A stretch of DNA of 64,000 nt from positions 29,569-93,568 of the forward strand of contig CACODG010000004.1 in assembly GCA_902625945.1 (NCBI GenBank), given 5' to 3'. The notes under the pieces are model-generated. The model worked only from the letters and a program-made list of their open reading frames with translations, searched no databases and was not told where the DNA came from. Both the position numbers and the translations under genes were made by a program. The stretch is from an uncultured Pelagibacteraceae bacterium. Lineage in GTDB: Bacteria > Pseudomonadota > Alphaproteobacteria > Pelagibacterales > Pelagibacteraceae. Shown here in pieces: positions 37,736 through 49,869 of the stretch. Numbering within the stretch: the first letter of the stretch is position 1; each line of letters begins with the position of its first letter.

Positions 37736-39264
37736 ATGACTGTAAATCCGTCCGAAGTGACAAAATTATTAAAAGATCAAATCAAAAATTTTGGTGAAAA
37801 AGCCGAAGTTTCTGAAATAGGTAAAGTTTTATCGGTAGGAGATGGTATAGCAAGAGTTTATGGATTAGATAATGTTCAAGCGGGTGAAATGGTGGAATTT
37901 GAAGATGGTTCAAAGGGAATGGCTCTAAATTTAGAAAATGACAACGTTGGTGTTGTTATATTTGGTGAGGATAGAAATATTAAAGAAGGCAATACCGTTA
38001 AAAGAACTAATGCGATTGTGGACGTTCCTGTTGGAAAAGAACTTTTAGGTAGAGTAGTTGACGGTCTAGGTAATCCCATTGACGGTAAAGCCCCATTATC
38101 CACTAAAAGCAGAAAACGTGTTGAGGTCAAAGCACCTGGAATTATTCCTAGACAATCAGTGAATGAACCAATGCAAACTGGCCTTAAGTCCATCGACTCT
38201 CTTATCCCAATTGGAAGAGGACAAAGAGAATTGATTATTGGAGATAGGCAAACGGGAAAAACAGCTGTAGCTATTGATGCGATAATTAATCAAAAAAAAA
38301 TAAACGAGTCATCAGATGAGAAGAAAAAATTATATTGTGTCTATGTAGCAATTGGTCAAAAGCGGTCTACAGTTGCTCAAATTACAAAAACTTTAGAAGA
38401 AGCAGGGGCATTAGAATATACTACTATTGTTGCGGCAACAGCATCAGATTCTGCGCCTTTGCAATTTTTAGCACCATACACAGGATGTACAATAGGTGAA
38501 TATTTTAGAGATAATGGTATGCATGCTTTAATAGTTTATGATGATTTATCAAAACAAGCAGTTGCATATAGACAAATGTCTTTATTATTAAGAAGACCTC
38601 CAGGTAGAGAGGCTTATCCTGGGGATGTATTTTATTTACATAGCAGATTATTGGAACGAGCAGCAAAACTTAACGACAAAAGTGGAGGAGGTTCTTTAAC
38701 TGCCTTGCCTATAATCGAAACTCAAGCAGGAGATGTTTCAGCATATATCCCAACTAATGTTATCTCTATTACCGATGGACAAATTTTTTTAGAAACCGAA
38801 TTATTTAATCAGGGAATACGTCCTGCAGTTAATGTGGGTTTATCAGTATCTAGAGTAGGCTCGGCTGCACAAACTAAAGCCATGAAAAAAGTAGCTGGAT
38901 CCATAAAATTAGAATTAGCACAATATCGGGAAATGGCAGCCTTTGCTCAATTTGGTTCAGATTTGGATGCGTCTACACAGCAATTACTTAATCGAGGCGC
39001 AAAACTAACAGAGCTTTTAAAACAAGATCAGTATTCTCCAATGACAGTGGCAGAACAAGTGATTTCAGTTTTTACAGGCGTAAAAGGCTATCTCGACAAT
39101 GTAGACTTAAATAATATTAAAAAATTTGAAAAAGATTTAATTGAAAAAATTAAGTCAGACAAACCTGAAATAATCGACTCTCTTCAATCCTCTGGCAAAC
39201 TTGAAGAAAATACTGAGAAACTATTAACTCAGGTAATCGAAGAATATAAAAAAGGTAATAAATA

Positions 39265-39265
<1 letters not shown>
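37736..39265 (+). CDS. atpA: ATP synthase F1 alpha subunit
   Basis: Non-catalytic nucleotide-binding subunit of F1. The P-loop [15 protein letters not shown] is near residue 170, followed by [15 protein letters not shown]. The signature [17 protein letters not shown] (about 362) is intact. Length 509 is standard. It starts one base after atpH and overlaps atpG by one base. Confidence 0.98.
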
Positions 39266-41563
<2,298 letters not shown>

Positions 41564-41564
<1 letters not shown>

Positions 41565-41953
41565 TGTCTGAAACATTCACAGTTGAAATTATATCGCCTG
41601 ATAGATCAATTATTAAAACTGATACAAAAGAAGTTGTAATCCCTTCCTATGAAGGTGAAATGGGAATTTTAAAAGATCATATACCTTTAATAACTTTTTT
41701 AAGGCCAGGATTTATAAAGATAAAGAACGAAAATGAAAAAGTTTTTTTTGTTGAGGATGGAACTGTAGAATTTTCGAATAATAATCTCTTAGTTTTAACG
41801 TCGACGGCAATTGAATTTTCTAAAATTGATAAAAACTCATTGCAAGATTTAATTATTGAAGCAGAAAAAAAACTTAACAAAAACGACACGACAGACAAGG
41901 AAAAATACTTATTATCATATAAAATAGAGACATTAAAAAATATTAGTCAATAA
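41564..41953 (+). CDS. atpC: ATP synthase F1 epsilon subunit
   Basis: Rotor subunit that couples the gamma shaft to the c ring and can inhibit ATP hydrolysis. The N-terminal beta-sandwich has FTVEIISPDRSIIKTDTKEVVIPSYEGEMGILKDHIPLIT (2-41), and the C-terminal part is helical (SLQDLIIEAEKKLNK). Length 129 is normal for this subunit. It closes the atp operon; its end overlaps convergent rppH by 11 bases, so the two transcripts run into each other. Confidence 0.94.
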
Positions 41954-42413
41954 CAGTCTTTATTTCCTTTAATAATTTTATATACATTTCTCTTTTAAAA
42001 TCAACGATTACATTAGGAAGTTTATCATGTTGTATCCATTTCCATTCTATGAACTCAGGATTTTTAGTCCGTAAATTAATTTCTTTTTCGTTTCCAGTAA
42101 ATTTAGCAATGAACCATTTTTGTCTTTGACCTTTAAATTTACCTTTCCAAATTATACCAATTAAATTATCTGGTAATTGATATTCAAAAAAACCTTCAAT
42201 TTCTTTTATTACATTAATACTTTTTATACTTGTTTCTTCTAAAAGTTCCCTCCTCATTGCTGAATGATAATCCTCTCCTAAATCAACACCGCCTTGTGGC
42301 ATTTGCCATTTATCTACTGGATTATCTTTCCTTTTACCAACAAAAACTTCATTATTATTATTTAAAATTATTACACCCACTCCTTTCCTCATTGGAAGAC
42401 TGTATTTATTCAT
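41943..42413 (-). CDS. rppH: RNA 5'-pyrophosphohydrolase (Nudix)
   Basis: Removes pyrophosphate from mRNA 5' ends, which starts RNase E-dependent decay. It begins with LPMRKGVGVIILNNNNEVFVGKR, then QMPQGGVDLGED and the Nudix box ending in RRELLEETSIKS (about 41-65), then the WIQHDKLPNVIVDFKREMY C-terminal region. The 156-residue length fits RppH rather than other Nudix families. It is the last gene of a nine-gene minus-strand run and its start touches the ctpA stop (TAATG). Confidence 0.92.
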   Translation of the reverse strand: MNKYSLPMRKGVGVIILNNNNEVFVGKRKDNPVDKWQMPQGGVDLGEDYHSAMRRELLEETSIKSINVIKEIEGFFEYQLPDNLIGIIWKGKFKGQRQKWFIAKFTGNEKEINLRTKNPEFIEWKWIQHDKLPNVIVDFKREMYIKLLKEIKTVID

Positions 42414-43546
42414 TAGGAATTAAAGAGTTTTATCGCGTAGTTTAGCTGGTTATCTTTTTCAGAATTAATTTGGAAGTCATCACCTTCTTCTTCCACTAAT
42501 ATATCTGGGGTAACTCCCACTTCAGAGATTGATTTACCTGAAGGCAAATAATATTTAGAAATTGTCAATCTCATTCCACCTCCATTTCTCAATGGTATTA
42601 TTGATTGAACAGAACCTTTGCCGTAAGAATTTTCTCCAAGAATAATTGCTCTTTTGTGATCTTTTAAAGCTCCTGCAAAGATTTCTGATGCTGATGCTGA
42701 GCCATTATTAATTAAAATTACTATTGGTTTTCCTTTAATTTCATCTCCTTTTCTAGCAAAAAATTTTCTAGTTTCTGATATTTTCCTTCCTTTAGTTGAA
42801 ACTATCTCTCCATCTTCTAAGAAAAAGTCAGTGATGTTTATTGCTTGTGTTAGCAAACCTCCTGGATTATTCCGCAGATCGAGCACATACCCTTTTATTT
42901 TGGGTTTCTTCTCAAATTTTTTTACTGATTTTAAAAATTGTTTATCACTATTTTCGTTAAAAGATTTTAATCTTATGTAACCTAAATTTTTTTCCTTTCC
43001 AATTAATCTTGAGTTGACTGATTGAACTTCTATTATTTTTCTTACAATCTTAAACTCTAATGGTTTTTTTATATTTTTTCTTCTGATAGTTAAATCAATA
43101 GAAGTTCCAACTGGACCTCTCATTAATTTTACGGCCTCTAATAAAGATTTACCTTGCACCTGTTCTCCACCTATTTTAACTATATAATCACCTGCTTTGA
43201 TACCGGCTTTGGCAGCGGGTGTATCATCTATTGGTGAAATTACTTTTACTACGCCAGACTCCATACCTATTTCAATACCCAATCCACCGAATTCGCCTCT
43301 GGTGTCAGTTTGCATTTCTTTAAATAATTCCGGGCTCATATATGCAGAGTAAGGATCTAAAGATTGAAGAACACCATTAATCGCGGAGTCCATCATTTCG
43401 GCCTGATTAACATCGTCAACATATTCCTTTTCTATATTTTCTAAAACTTCACCAAAAAGATCAATTTTTTGATAAAGATTGTTTTGGGAATAAACCGGAG
43501 GTGAAAAAATAATTAATGTAACTATAAAAATAAAAAGTTTTTTCAT
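42413..43546 (-). CDS. ctpA: Carboxyl-terminal processing protease (S41 family)
   Basis: Periplasmic serine protease that trims or degrades exported proteins. There is an N-terminal signal peptide (MKKLFIFIVTLIIFSPPVYSQ), a PDZ domain around 90-165 (IGMESGVVKVISPIDDTPAAKAGIKAGDYIVKI), and the S41 domain with the catalytic Ser in INNGSASASEIFAGAL (about 290) and Lys in LGENSYGKGSVQ (about 315). RNNPGGLL is also typical. Length (377) is slightly short but complete. It overlaps rsfS by 4 bases. Confidence 0.95.
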   Translation of the reverse strand: MKKLFIFIVTLIIFSPPVYSQNNLYQKIDLFGEVLENIEKEYVDDVNQAEMMDSAINGVLQSLDPYSAYMSPELFKEMQTDTRGEFGGLGIEIGMESGVVKVISPIDDTPAAKAGIKAGDYIVKIGGEQVQGKSLLEAVKLMRGPVGTSIDLTIRRKNIKKPLEFKIVRKIIEVQSVNSRLIGKEKNLGYIRLKSFNENSDKQFLKSVKKFEKKPKIKGYVLDLRNNPGGLLTQAINITDFFLEDGEIVSTKGRKISETRKFFARKGDEIKGKPIVILINNGSASASEIFAGALKDHKRAIILGENSYGKGSVQSIIPLRNGGGMRLTISKYYLPSGKSISEVGVTPDILVEEEGDDFQINSEKDNQLNYAIKLFNS

Positions 43547-43893
43547 ATCATAGCTTTCTCTTTTGGTATTTCTTCAGACCACATTTTTTCTAAATCATAA
43601 AACTCTCTTTTTTCTGGATGAAAAATATGAACTATTACATCTTGAGTATCAACTAGTTTCCAGTCTTTACTATCCTTTCCTTCAATACGACAATTGTCTA
43701 TTCCTAATTTTTTTAATTGAGTTACAAGAATTTCAGATAATGCTTGCAAATGCCTTGAGGAGGTTCCAGAAGCTATAACCATATAATCTGCTATGTATGA
43801 TTTATTTTTTAGATCAATGCATGTAATATTTTGAGCTTTATTATCATCTAATATTTTTTCAATATTATTTTTAATATCAATTATTGCCATCAA
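43543..43893 (-). CDS. rsfS: Ribosome silencing factor
   Basis: Binds ribosomal protein uL14 and blocks subunit joining when nutrients are low. Family motifs: NITCIDLKNKSYIADYMVIASGTSSRHLQALSE, LGIDNCRIEGKDSKDWKLVDTQDVIVHIF and FYDLEKMW. Length about 115. Two adjacent ATG codons are possible starts (43893 and 43890); both overlap the nadD stop. It lies between nadD and ctpA, a common proteobacterial neighbourhood. Confidence 0.95.
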   Translation of the reverse strand: MMAIIDIKNNIEKILDDNKAQNITCIDLKNKSYIADYMVIASGTSSRHLQALSEILVTQLKKLGIDNCRIEGKDSKDWKLVDTQDVIVHIFHPEKREFYDLEKMWSEEIPKEKAMI

Positions 43894-44429
43894 ATGTTTA
43901 ATTTTGTCTGCTTTTTTAATTGTGTAGATGATATAGATATTGGCTTACTTTTTATAAAGATAATTCTATTTTTAAATTTTTTAGCCACAGTTGATTTCAG
44001 TCCTTTTCTATCATATCCCTTCCTGGAAAAAACTATTATTTTTACTAATTTTACTATTTTTTTCCAGCTTTTCCACTTGTGAAATTGTATCAAGTTATCG
44101 GAACCAATTATAAAGTAGATATTTCTAATTTTCATTTTCTTTATAAAGTAATTTATTACATCAATAATTCTGGAAGATTTAATAATATCATCTAGGTGAA
44201 TTGTTTTAATTTTCCTTTGAGCTTTAGTTATTTTTTTTGCATATTTAATTCTTTCACTTAAAGAATAGAAAGTTTTGTTTTTAAAAGGATTTCTTTTTGT
44301 TACAACCCAGTAAACTTTTTTTAAATTAAATCTTTTTATAGCAAATTTAGTTATACCCAGATGTCCCTTGTGTGCAGGATCAAAACTACCTCCCAACAAC
44401 CCAATGTATTTTTTTTGGATACTTGCCAT
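43890..44429 (-). CDS. nadD: Nicotinate-nucleotide adenylyltransferase
   Basis: Joins nicotinate mononucleotide and ATP to form deamido-NAD. The nucleotidyltransferase motif GGSFDPAHKGHLGI is at 14-27, and the C-terminal ISSTQLKK (the ISSTxxR-like motif, with Lys in place of Arg) is at about 169-176. IIGSDNLIQFHKWKSWKKI is also typical. Length 179 is near the usual range. It lies between proA and rsfS in the minus-strand run. Confidence 0.93.
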   Translation of the reverse strand: MASIQKKYIGLLGGSFDPAHKGHLGITKFAIKRFNLKKVYWVVTKRNPFKNKTFYSLSERIKYAKKITKAQRKIKTIHLDDIIKSSRIIDVINYFIKKMKIRNIYFIIGSDNLIQFHKWKSWKKIVKLVKIIVFSRKGYDRKGLKSTVAKKFKNRIIFIKSKPISISSTQLKKQTKLNI

Positions 44430-44432
44430 TTA

Positions 44433-45674
44433 CTATGGTCTAACAATTCCTTTTCCAGAAACAACATATTTGTATGATGTTAATTGATTGATTCCCACTG
44501 GGCCTCTAGGAGGAAGTTTATTTGTAGAAATACCGATTTCACCTCCAAAACCAAATTCTCCTCCATCAGCAAATTGAGTTGAAACATTATGCATTGCTAT
44601 TGAGCTATTAACACCATTTAAAAAAATTTTAGCATTTTTCTTGTTGCTGGTAATAATACTATCAGTATGCATTGTGCCGTATTTTAAAATATGTTCAACA
44701 GCGTCATATACATTTTTAACCGTCTTGATTGAAATAACTGCATCTAGATATTCCGTCTTCCAATCTTTTTCTAAAGCTTTCTTTAATTTTCCTTTAAAAA
44801 GTTTATTTACTTTTATATCTGCTCTAACCTCGCAGCCTGATTTTAAAAGAGCGCTTATTATTTCTTTAGCATGTGATTTTAGAGCTTTTTCTTCGAGCAG
44901 AAGAGTTTCAACTGCTCCACAAATACTTGTCCTTCTCATTTTTGCATTAACAACTAAGTCTCTTGCCATTTTTATATTTGCAGTTTTATCAATATAAATA
45001 TGGCACAGTCCTTCAAGATGGCCAATTACGTGTACATTAGAAAATTTTTGTACTTTTCCTACAAGCCCTTTCCCCCCTCTTGGCACAATTACATCAATGT
45101 ATGCACTCATTTTTGATAATAATTGATCGACTATTTTTCTACTCTTATTTTCAATAAATTGAACGCAGTTTTGATTAATATTATTTTTTCTTAAATTATC
45201 TCTGAATAAATTAGCTAACAATCTATTAGAGTTAAAAGCTTCAGACCCCCCTCTTAAAATAGAACAATTACCCGACTTTAAACATAACGCAGCAACATCG
45301 GCAGTTACATTCGGTCTGCTCTCGTATATTACACCTATAACACCGATCGGGGTTGTTATTTTTTTAATTGTCAAATTATTTGGTCTACGCCATGTTTCTA
45401 AAGCTCTTCCTACCGGATTTTTAAACTTTGCTATTTCATTTATTGAATGTCTGATACCTTCGATTCTCTTTTTATTTAAAATAAGTCTGTCAACTAAATG
45501 TTTTCTTTTTACATTTTTAACATCTTTTAAATTTTCTCTGATTATTTTATTGGTATTTTTTAAAAGTGACTGATTGTAATTATCTAAAACCTTTTTTATT
45601 CTTTTATGTTTTATGCCTTTTAAATCTTCAAAGGCTTTTTTTGCATTCTTTCCTATAGATACTAAATAATTCAT
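44433..45674 (-). CDS. proA: Gamma-glutamyl phosphate reductase
   Basis: NADPH-dependent reduction of glutamyl-5-phosphate to the semialdehyde in proline synthesis. Motifs: TTPIGVIGVIYESRPNVTADVAALCLKSGNCSILRGGSEA (about 107-146), IVPRGGKGLV (about 196), the catalytic Cys in RRTSICGAVETLLLE (about 247), and FGFGGEIGISTNKLPPRGPVGINQLT near the end. Length 413 is standard. It begins on the base after proB ends. Confidence 0.97.
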   Translation of the reverse strand: MNYLVSIGKNAKKAFEDLKGIKHKRIKKVLDNYNQSLLKNTNKIIRENLKDVKNVKRKHLVDRLILNKKRIEGIRHSINEIAKFKNPVGRALETWRRPNNLTIKKITTPIGVIGVIYESRPNVTADVAALCLKSGNCSILRGGSEAFNSNRLLANLFRDNLRKNNINQNCVQFIENKSRKIVDQLLSKMSAYIDVIVPRGGKGLVGKVQKFSNVHVIGHLEGLCHIYIDKTANIKMARDLVVNAKMRRTSICGAVETLLLEEKALKSHAKEIISALLKSGCEVRADIKVNKLFKGKLKKALEKDWKTEYLDAVISIKTVKNVYDAVEHILKYGTMHTDSIITSNKKNAKIFLNGVNSSIAMHNVSTQFADGGEFGFGGEIGISTNKLPPRGPVGINQLTSYKYVVSGKGIVRP

Positions 45675-46766
45675 TTATAATAATACCATATCATCTTTAT
45701 GAATTACCTCAGTTTTACTAAGATAACCAAGGATTGTTTCGATATCTTTGCTTTGTTTGCCCTTAATTTTATCTATTTCAGTTGAGCTGAAAGAGGATAG
45801 TCCTCTAGCTAACTGTATATTATTATGATCTAAAATTATTACATTTTCTCCTTTCTTGAAATTTCCATTTATCTTAGTTATGCCAGCAGCGAGCAAGCTT
45901 TTACCATTTAATAAAGCTTTAGCTGCTCCACTATCAATGTAGATAGTTCCATTGTAATTAAGAGAGCCGATGATCCATTTTTTTCTAGCATCTAAAGTAG
46001 AAATTTTTGGCAAAAAATGAGTATATTTTTTATTCTTAATCATATTTAAAATCGGGTTATTTACCTTTCCATTGGCGATAAACATATGACTACCTGAATT
46101 CATACAAATCTTAGCTGCATCTAGCTTTGTCATGATTCCTCCAGATCCAAATTTATTCTTTTTATTATCTATAAGTGATGTGATTTTCTCATTAATTGTA
46201 GTTACTTCTCTTATAATTTTTTTACCTTTTGACTTATCATACAACCCATCAACATCAGAAAATAATATCAGTACGTCTGCTCCAATAATTTGCGCAACTC
46301 TTGCGGCTAGTCTGTCATTGTCTCCATATTTTATTTCGCTCGTTGCTGTTGAATCATTTTCATTTACTATTGGTATAGCTTTAAGTTTAAATAAATTTTC
46401 AAAAGTTCTTCTAACATTAATAGCTCTTCTTCTTTGTTCTGTATCATCTGGGCTAATTAAAATTTGACCGGTTTTAATCTTACACTTATCGAAAAGTTTT
46501 TGAAATTCTCCTGCTAAATGAATTTGTCCAACTGCCGCAATAGCTTGGCTCATTTCTAGTTTTATTTTTCCTTTTTTAATTTTAAGATATTTTTGCCCGA
46601 GAGCAATCGCTCCTGAAGAAACAATAACAAATTTTTTTCCTTTTCCGTATTTTTTTATATCTTTAATAAGAGAAGTTACCCACTTTTTTTTAAAAATACC
46701 TTTATTATCAACCACAGTGGTAGATCCAAGTTTCACTACAATTTTATTTGCATTTTTAATTAGCAT
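45675..46766 (-). CDS. proB: Glutamate 5-kinase
   Basis: First step of proline synthesis, phosphorylating glutamate. The kinase domain has IVVKLGSTTV at 10-19, VSSGAIALGQKYL (about 49), VNENDSTATSEIKYGDNDRLAARVA (about 138) and FGSGGIMTKLDAAKI. A C-terminal PUA domain (about 275-363) is present (SLLAAGITKINGNFKKGENVIIL), so it is the long form subject to feedback control in other bacteria. It overlaps obgE by 11 bases. Confidence 0.96.
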   Translation of the reverse strand: MLIKNANKIVVKLGSTTVVDNKGIFKKKWVTSLIKDIKKYGKGKKFVIVSSGAIALGQKYLKIKKGKIKLEMSQAIAAVGQIHLAGEFQKLFDKCKIKTGQILISPDDTEQRRRAINVRRTFENLFKLKAIPIVNENDSTATSEIKYGDNDRLAARVAQIIGADVLILFSDVDGLYDKSKGKKIIREVTTINEKITSLIDNKKNKFGSGGIMTKLDAAKICMNSGSHMFIANGKVNNPILNMIKNKKYTHFLPKISTLDARKKWIIGSLNYNGTIYIDSGAAKALLNGKSLLAAGITKINGNFKKGENVIILDHNNIQLARGLSSFSSTEIDKIKGKQSKDIETILGYLSKTEVIHKDDMVLL

Positions 46767-47739
46767 ATCTGATCAATATTTTTTTTATTTTTTGTATATC
46801 TTTATTTGAATAAACAGACACAATTTCATATTTTGTTTTTGTTTTTTTGTTAAACTCATTTAATTTTTCATTAATCTCATTATTCTCAAACAAATCTGAC
46901 TTATTAAAAAAAATAATCTCTTTCTTTTTAATTAAGTTTTTATCATAATTAATTAATTCTGATTTGATTTTTTTATATGAATTAAACAAATTATCTTCTG
47001 ATAAGTCTATCAAGTGAAGTAAAATCTTACATCTTTCAATATGTCTTAAAAATTTATCTCCAAGACCAACACCTTTATGCGCACCCTCCACTAAACCAGG
47101 AATATCAGCTAAAGTAATCTCTTTACCTCCGTAATAAGTTACTCCTAAGTTTGGATTTACTGTTGTAAAAGGATAATTTGCTATTTTTGGCTTAGCTCGT
47201 GTTAGCGCTGCAAGTAAACTAGATTTACCAGCGTTCGGCTTACCTATGATTCCAATATCGGCGATTACTTTTAATTGAAGCCAGATCCAAAATTCTTCTC
47301 CTAATTTTCCATTTGTTTTTTTTCTAGGAGCTCTATTCGTTGAGCTTTTAAATCTTACGTTTCCAAGACCACCTTTACCTCCAGATGCCACAAGGTATTT
47401 TTCTTTATTTTTGGTAAAATCATAAATTAAGGTATTATTATCCTCTTCATATATTTGAGTTCCCAAAGGAACTCTTAATATTAAATCTTCTCCATTTGCA
47501 CCTGTCTTGTTTCTTTTACTTCCAGGATTTCCGTGTTGAGCTTTAAAGTGTTGAGCATATCTGAAATCAATCAACGTGTTCAGATTTCTATCAGATTGAA
47601 TAATTATAGATCCACCATCTCCGCCATCACCACCATCCGGTCCACCATACTCTACAAACTTTTCTCTTCTGAAGCTTGCAGACCCGGAACCACCGTTTCC
47701 GGCTTTTATATATATTTTTGCTTGATCTAAAAATTTCAT
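46756..47739 (-). CDS. obgE: Obg-family GTPase
   Basis: GTPase that works in late 50S assembly and stress adaptation. The glycine-rich Obg fold covers 1-158 (AGNGGSGSASFRREKFVEYGGPDGGDGGDGG), followed by the G domain with G1 IGKPNAGKSSLLAAL (about 166), TVNPNLGV and DIPGLVEGAHKGVGLG (G3 region), and NKSD (G4). At 327 residues it lacks the extra C-terminal domain of some Obg proteins. It sits in the classic rplU-rpmA-obgE-proB order. Confidence 0.97.
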   Translation of the reverse strand: MKFLDQAKIYIKAGNGGSGSASFRREKFVEYGGPDGGDGGDGGSIIIQSDRNLNTLIDFRYAQHFKAQHGNPGSKRNKTGANGEDLILRVPLGTQIYEEDNNTLIYDFTKNKEKYLVASGGKGGLGNVRFKSSTNRAPRKKTNGKLGEEFWIWLQLKVIADIGIIGKPNAGKSSLLAALTRAKPKIANYPFTTVNPNLGVTYYGGKEITLADIPGLVEGAHKGVGLGDKFLRHIERCKILLHLIDLSEDNLFNSYKKIKSELINYDKNLIKKKEIIFFNKSDLFENNEINEKLNEFNKKTKTKYEIVSVYSNKDIQKIKKILIRYAN

Positions 47740-47778
47740 TATAGGTAATATATAAATAGCTTTACTATTTATATAGGT

Positions 47779-48033
47779 TTAATTGGGGATTACAGAAACA
47801 AAAGTTCTGTTTAATTTTGATTTTCTAAATTTTACTTTTCCTTTGACCAAAGAAAAGATCGAATGGTCTTTGCCCATACCCACATTTTCTCCCGGGTGAA
47901 TTTTGGTTCCTCTTTGTCTTACAATAATGTTTCCAGGTATAACTAATTGATCACCATATCTTTTAACTCCAAGACGTCTACCTTTACTATCTCGGCCGTT
48001 CTTCGATGATCCTCCTGCTTTTTTTGTTGCCAT
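47779..48033 (-). CDS. rpmA: Ribosomal protein bL27
   Basis: Large-subunit protein whose N-terminus reaches the peptidyl-transferase centre. It starts [29 protein letters not shown] and continues with [29 protein letters not shown]. Length 84 is normal. The N-terminus begins directly with the conserved ATKKAGG, so no Firmicutes-type cleaved extension is present. It lies 8 bases after rplU. Confidence 0.98.
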   Translation of the reverse strand: MATKKAGGSSKNGRDSKGRRLGVKRYGDQLVIPGNIIVRQRGTKIHPGENVGMGKDHSIFSLVKGKVKFRKSKLNRTFVSVIPN

Positions 48034-48041
48034 TTAATTCC

Positions 48042-48449
48042 CTATTTCTTAACTACCTTTTTTATAATTTTTTTCTCTTCTTTAATAGGTTTCTTTTTTT
48101 CTACTATTTTAGCTTCACCTATAACTTTACCACCTTTTGCTAAAATTTTTGTAATTTGTATTTTAGAATGACGTTGTCTATGACCATTCTTTTTTCTTGA
48201 GTGTTTTCTCCTTCTTTTATGAAAAACTAATATGGTTCGATCTTTTACGTTGTCTAAAAGTTTAGCTTCTACTATAGCCCCTTCAACTTTAGGACTTCCA
48301 ACTTCTGTGCTTTTGTCATCGTTTAAAAGTAAAACATTATCAAACTTTACGGTTTCACCAACTTTGGCATTAAGTTTTTCTATTTCTAATATTTTACTGG
48401 CAGTTACTTTGTACTGTTTTCCACCTGTTTCAATTATTGCAAATGACAT
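48042..48449 (-). CDS. rplU: Ribosomal protein bL21
   Basis: Large-subunit protein. The core (1-103) begins MSFAIIETGGKQYKV and includes HKRRRKHSRKKNGHRQRHSKIQI; a basic tail of about 30 residues (EAKIVEKKKPIKEEKKIIKKVVKK) follows. The tail is lysine-rich like those of S16 and L19 in this window. It is the first gene of the minus-strand run to rppH, with a good promoter 28 bases upstream. Its leader is short (about 20 bases), so a structured autoregulatory leader seems unlikely. Confidence 0.96.
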   Translation of the reverse strand: MSFAIIETGGKQYKVTASKILEIEKLNAKVGETVKFDNVLLLNDDKSTEVGSPKVEGAIVEAKLLDNVKDRTILVFHKRRRKHSRKKNGHRQRHSKIQITKILAKGGKVIGEAKIVEKKKPIKEEKKIIKKVVKK

Positions 48450-48476
48450 AAAATTTCTTTTTTTTAATTTTCACGC

Positions 48477-48504
48477 AATATAGCCCTCAGCGCTAGCAAG
48501 TCAA
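48477..48504 (-). promoter_or_regulatory. Sigma70-type promoter for rplU operon
   Basis: On the minus strand, TTGACT (48499-48504) and TATATT (48477-48482) are separated by 16 bases; both are five-of-six matches to consensus. Transcription would start near 48470, about 20 bases before the rplU ATG at 48449. It lies in the only gap of size between gloB and rplU, and gloB runs away in the same direction toward it, so it also marks a transcription unit boundary. Confidence 0.7.
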
Positions 48505-48515
48505 GATTATTGAAG

Positions 48516-49283
48516 TTAAAAAGAATCCTTTAAATCTCGTAATTTTGAAAAAACTTCAATTTCAGAAGAATCTTTAAGGCCTAAAGCATGCTTAATGTCA
48601 GGATCACCACACCTTAAGAAAATATTTGTTTTAATTTCCTCACCTAAAGTAGACGGGATAGTTGGTTGATTAGAGTCTAATTTTTTTTGAATATCAATTT
48701 CTTTCCCCTTTAACAAGGCATTTTTAGAATCGTACGCCAAACAAAAATTTAAATTTGATTTCGTGTATTCGTGTCCACAATAGATTTTTGTATCAGGCGG
48801 AAGATTTTTAATTTTATTTAAAGAATTAAACATTTCTTCATGAGTTCCTTCAAAAACTCTACCACATCCTAACGAAAATAATGTATCTCCGGTGAAAGCA
48901 ATTTTTTCCTTACTAAAGAAAAAAGCAATATGGCCTTTTGTATGACCTGGAATAAAAATTATCTCAAATTCCAAATTTCCAATCTTTTGTTTTTGATTTT
49001 CTATAAGCAATACATCTATACCTGGAATACGGTTTTTATCTGCGCTTGAACCTAAAATTTTTGATTTGTATTTTTTTTTTAGTTCTAAGTTTGCCCCTAC
49101 ATGATCAGCATGATGATGGGTATTTAAAATAAAATCCAACTTTTTGTATCTACTAACTACTTTATCACAAGCCTCAAATTCAGAGGGGTCTACTATTGAG
49201 ATAGTATTAGTTTCCTTTTCATAAATTACGTAACTGTAATTATCACTTAAACATGGAATAATTTCTACTATCATTTTACCCAA
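48516..49283 (-). CDS. gloB: Hydroxyacylglutathione hydrolase (glyoxalase II)
   Basis: Metallo-beta-lactamase-fold enzyme that hydrolyses S-lactoylglutathione in methylglyoxal detoxification. The metal-binding motif THHHADHVG is at about 55-63; further ligands are in PGHTKGHIAFF (about 113), TGDTLFSLGCGRVFEG (about 130) and YCGHEYTKSNLNF (about 169), and the C-terminal FLRCGDPDIKHALG is typical of GloB. Length 255 is normal. It overlaps metW by 8 bases. Confidence 0.93.
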   Translation of the reverse strand: MGKMIVEIIPCLSDNYSYVIYEKETNTISIVDPSEFEACDKVVSRYKKLDFILNTHHHADHVGANLELKKKYKSKILGSSADKNRIPGIDVLLIENQKQKIGNLEFEIIFIPGHTKGHIAFFFSKEKIAFTGDTLFSLGCGRVFEGTHEEMFNSLNKIKNLPPDTKIYCGHEYTKSNLNFCLAYDSKNALLKGKEIDIQKKLDSNQPTIPSTLGEEIKTNIFLRCGDPDIKHALGLKDSSEIEVFSKLRDLKDSF

Positions 49284-49869
49284 TTAAAAAGATGCCTAGT
49301 TTTGAAAATAGATTTTTAATTTCTAAATTACTTTTATTAATTAGAGATGTTTTATCTTCATTAACCCCAACTACTTTTTTAATATTTATATCTTTTTCAT
49401 CACAGAAATTAAATAAATCTTTAATTGTGCACATATGTAAGTTCGGAGTGTTATACCAAGTATTAGGGAGTGTTTTTGTAACTGGCATTTTACCAAATAG
49501 TAAAAGTTTGGTTCTTACCTTCCAATAACCAAAATTTGGTATTGAAATCACAACTGATTTTCCAATCCTCAATAAATCTCTTAAAACTTTTTCAGGCTCA
49601 AAAAAAGCTTGAAGTGTTTGACTAAGAACGACATAGTCAAAAGATTTATCTGGAAATTGATGCAACTCTGTCTCTGCATTACCTTGTATAACCGATAGAC
49701 CTTTGTGAATACATTGTTGTACATTCTCTTGACTAAGCTCCAAACCACGAACTTCTATGTTCTTCTCTTTTTTAAGAAGGCTCATTAAAGAACCGTCACC
49801 ACAGCCTACGTCAAGAACTCTGGTATTATCAGATAATAAATCTGCTATAACTTTAAATTCTTTTTTCAT
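49276..49869 (-). CDS. metW: Methionine biosynthesis protein MetW
   Basis: Methyltransferase-fold protein that partners MetX in many proteobacteria. It has motif [16 protein letters not shown] (about 19-33), [27 protein letters not shown] and the MetW signature [40 protein letters not shown] (about 106-145). Length 197 is normal. It overlaps metX by 17 bases, and is thus under the same riboswitch-controlled leader. Confidence 0.94.
   Translation of the reverse strand: MKKEFKVIADLLSDNTRVLDVGCGDGSLMSLLKKEKNIEVRGLELSQENVQQCIHKGLSVIQGNAETELHQFPDKSFDYVVLSQTLQAFFEPEKVLRDLLRIGKSVVISIPNFGYWKVRTKLLLFGKMPVTKTLPNTWYNTPNLHMCTIKDLFNFCDEKDINIKKVVGVNEDKTSLINKSNLEIKNLFSKLGIFLIG

Noticed and set aside
44641-44997. 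Plus-strand ORF of 118 residues inside proA
   Set aside because: Antisense shadow of proA, with no independent support.
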